Shown: positions 62,401 to 64,000 of the stretch, piece by piece | Layout of the letters: the number at the start of each line of letters is the position of its first letter | How positions within the stretch are numbered: position 1 is the stretch's first letter | Source: Eopsaltria australis | Lineage: Eukaryota; Chordata; Aves; Passeriformes; Petroicidae | Assembly (NCBI GenBank): GCA_034509425.1 | Contig: JAVTVJ010000798.1 | Location: 434,001 to 498,000, forward strand | Length of the DNA stretch: 64,000 nucleotides | Direction: 5' to 3' | Made by a program: the position numbers and the translations under genes | The notes under the pieces: generated by a model | Told to the model about the DNA's origin: nothing | The model's input: only the letters and a program-made list of their open reading frames with translations | Databases searched by the model: none

Positions 62401-64000
62401 AAAGGAATTGCTTCCTTCAGAAAAAGCTCTCTCGGGCTGATTCTAGACCCTTCCATGGGTTTTCACAGGAGTTACGCCATGGCCCTGCCAGGCGTGATGG
62501 GGCCATTGCTGGGAATTAGGTTAATTCCGAGCTCCGGGAATTACATAACAGCACAATTAAAGTTGGGGCTCGGCTGCCGCTCTCGCTCGTGGCTGCAGGG
62601 AAGGTTTGGGTCAGTTCTTGGATTTCTTGTGGCATATTTTGGTTCTTGTGGTTCTTTTGGTCTCCCGAAGTTTGCCCTCAGGTGTGAGGAATGTCCTGGG
62701 GGTTTGAGCGCCTTCTGGGTTCAGGTTGAGTTCTGCTCTTGGGGAGGCTCGAGGCAGCTCTTTGTTGTGTTTCCATGGGTGAGTTCTTCACCCATCCATG
62801 TAGATTATTTGTGTGTCCAGACTTGGATTTCCCAGCCTGGGGGCTGCTGTGGATTTTGAGTCGCTGCTGTGGATTCTGTGCTGCTGCATGAAGCAAACCC
62901 GCCGGGAGCGCGTTGGGGGGAGCTGATGTGCCAGGAAACTGCTCTGCTCTGCCCAGCCAGGGCATGGCAGAGTGTTACACACAAATGTGTGTGTGACCAC
63001 TGCCCTGGGGAGCCGGGCCCAGTGCCCAGACACCCTCCAAGGGAAGCACCTTTTCCTAACATCCAACCTCACCCTCCCTCACCCAGCTCCAGCCATTCCC
63101 TGGGTCACCAGAGGGAAGAGCTCAGTGCCTGCCCCTCTGCAGCCCCTCGTGAGGAAGTTGTAAATATATGTTCTTGTATGTCTGAATCCTCATCCAGTGT
63201 CAAACCTCACCTGAGGACAGGTCTCTAAAGTGCACCCTGTGTACCTTTCTGGCATGCGGAGTGTTTTGTTTCTCTTCCAAGTCCTGAAAGAAGGGAGGGG
63301 AGAGTATTGTATGTCCAGGGGCAAAGATGATGGCTAATTTTAAGCTCTAGACATCTGCCTGCTGCAAACTGAATTGAGATCACCCAACTTATTTTACCCC
63401 AGCGGCTGAGTCACATCTGACAGCTGAGAATCTGGGCGGGATTTCACCCCCAAAAATGCCTGATAAAGGCACCATATCCTATTAAAGAAAAAGCCTCTGC
63501 AAGAGCTGCACAAAATAGGCAGATGTGTTGCTTTTGCCAGAGCATAACAGGAAAGATTGCTTGGTCAGGACAGGATTTTGAAGCCTTCCTGAAATCCTGG
63601 CTATTTTAGGGTTTTGCCACCATTTCATAACAGAGGCAGGCAGTGAAGTGGGAGTGAGGGTCAGGAGAGCTGGGAGAGAGTGACTCTGCCACCTGCTTAC
63701 GTGTTGGATTTCTGTCACTGTTGGTATTGCCTTGGCACATCCCTTCCCAGGGGCTGTGCCAGCACACCTGGACCAAGAGCTGCTGAGTTACAGATCCCTG
63801 AAGGTTCCCATGACGGAAAATCAGGTGTCTGCAGGAGTTTCATTGGGAGCTGGAGTGGGAGGTGGAAGCCACGATCGGCACTCGAGCGGGGGCAGCATGT
63901 GGAAGCTCTGAGGAGGAGGCAGGAGTTGTTAGGCAAGCGTGGGATCGTGTCACTGTGTGCAGGATGGCTTCTCCAAGAGCTGCTGTGCTGGAAACGAACA
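59412..64000 (+). other. DNAJC7: DNAJC7 intron 1 (incomplete)
   Basis: The first 300 bases remain in the CpG island. The rest is ordinary intron DNA of lower GC with no exon resembling the first TPR repeat, no RNA gene and no clear mobile element. Confidence 0.75.

Noticed and set aside
59412..64000. Second DNAJC7 exon within the window
   Set aside because: No frame resembling the first TPR repeat (expected just after the acidic leader) was found flanked by AG and GT. It presumably lies beyond 64,000.

Overview
This is vertebrate nuclear DNA, almost certainly from a bird. Genes are split by GT-AG introns, the DNA is GC-rich with short introns and several CpG islands, and there is a CR1-type LINE tail. 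The genes match the block on human 17q21.2 that holds ZNF385C, C17orf113, NKIRAS2 and DNAJC7. In chicken that block lies on a small, GC-rich microchromosome. The species cannot be named from this sequence alone.

Layout. Positions 1-14,650 are non-coding: a 14-bp minisatellite at the left edge, an (ATCCC)n array near 600, and unique GC-rich DNA. A CpG-rich segment at 14,690-15,130 is the likely promoter area of the long ZNF385C transcript. ZNF385C (+) then runs to 54,063 in eight coding exons (504 aa, four C2H2 fingers of the U1/JAZ type), with a 3'UTR of about 2.8 kb ending near 56,900. Its 27.8-kb first coding intron (16,242-44,078) contains two other things. One is a CpG island at 26,850-27,450 with a ten-base coding exon that splices in phase to the next ZNF385C exon and would start a 425-aa isoform. 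The other is a complete same-strand gene, C17orf113 (CpG-island first exon near 34,100-34,176, coding exons 36,276-36,794 and 37,766-39,298, 683 aa), a domesticated hAT-type transposase.

NKIRAS2 (-, 191 aa, three coding exons, 57,813-58,989) converges tail-to-tail on ZNF385C. Poly(A) signals for both strands lie within 25 bp at 56,857-56,881. NKIRAS2 and DNAJC7 (+, first exon 59,320-59,411) are head-to-head, with start codons 330 bp apart in one CpG island. The rest of the window, to 64,000, is DNAJC7 intron 1.

The genes do not form a pathway. ZNF385C is a predicted nuclear RNA/DNA-binding zinc-finger protein, NKIRAS2 an inhibitory Ras-like regulator of NF-kappaB, DNAJC7 an HSP70/HSP90 co-chaperone, and C17orf113 an uncharacterised transposase-derived protein. 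No bacterial-style system, CRISPR array, RNA gene or endogenous virus was recognised. The most interesting items are the nested domesticated transposase with its predicted upstream ORF, the alternative ZNF385C promoter exon, and the shared bidirectional polyadenylation element.
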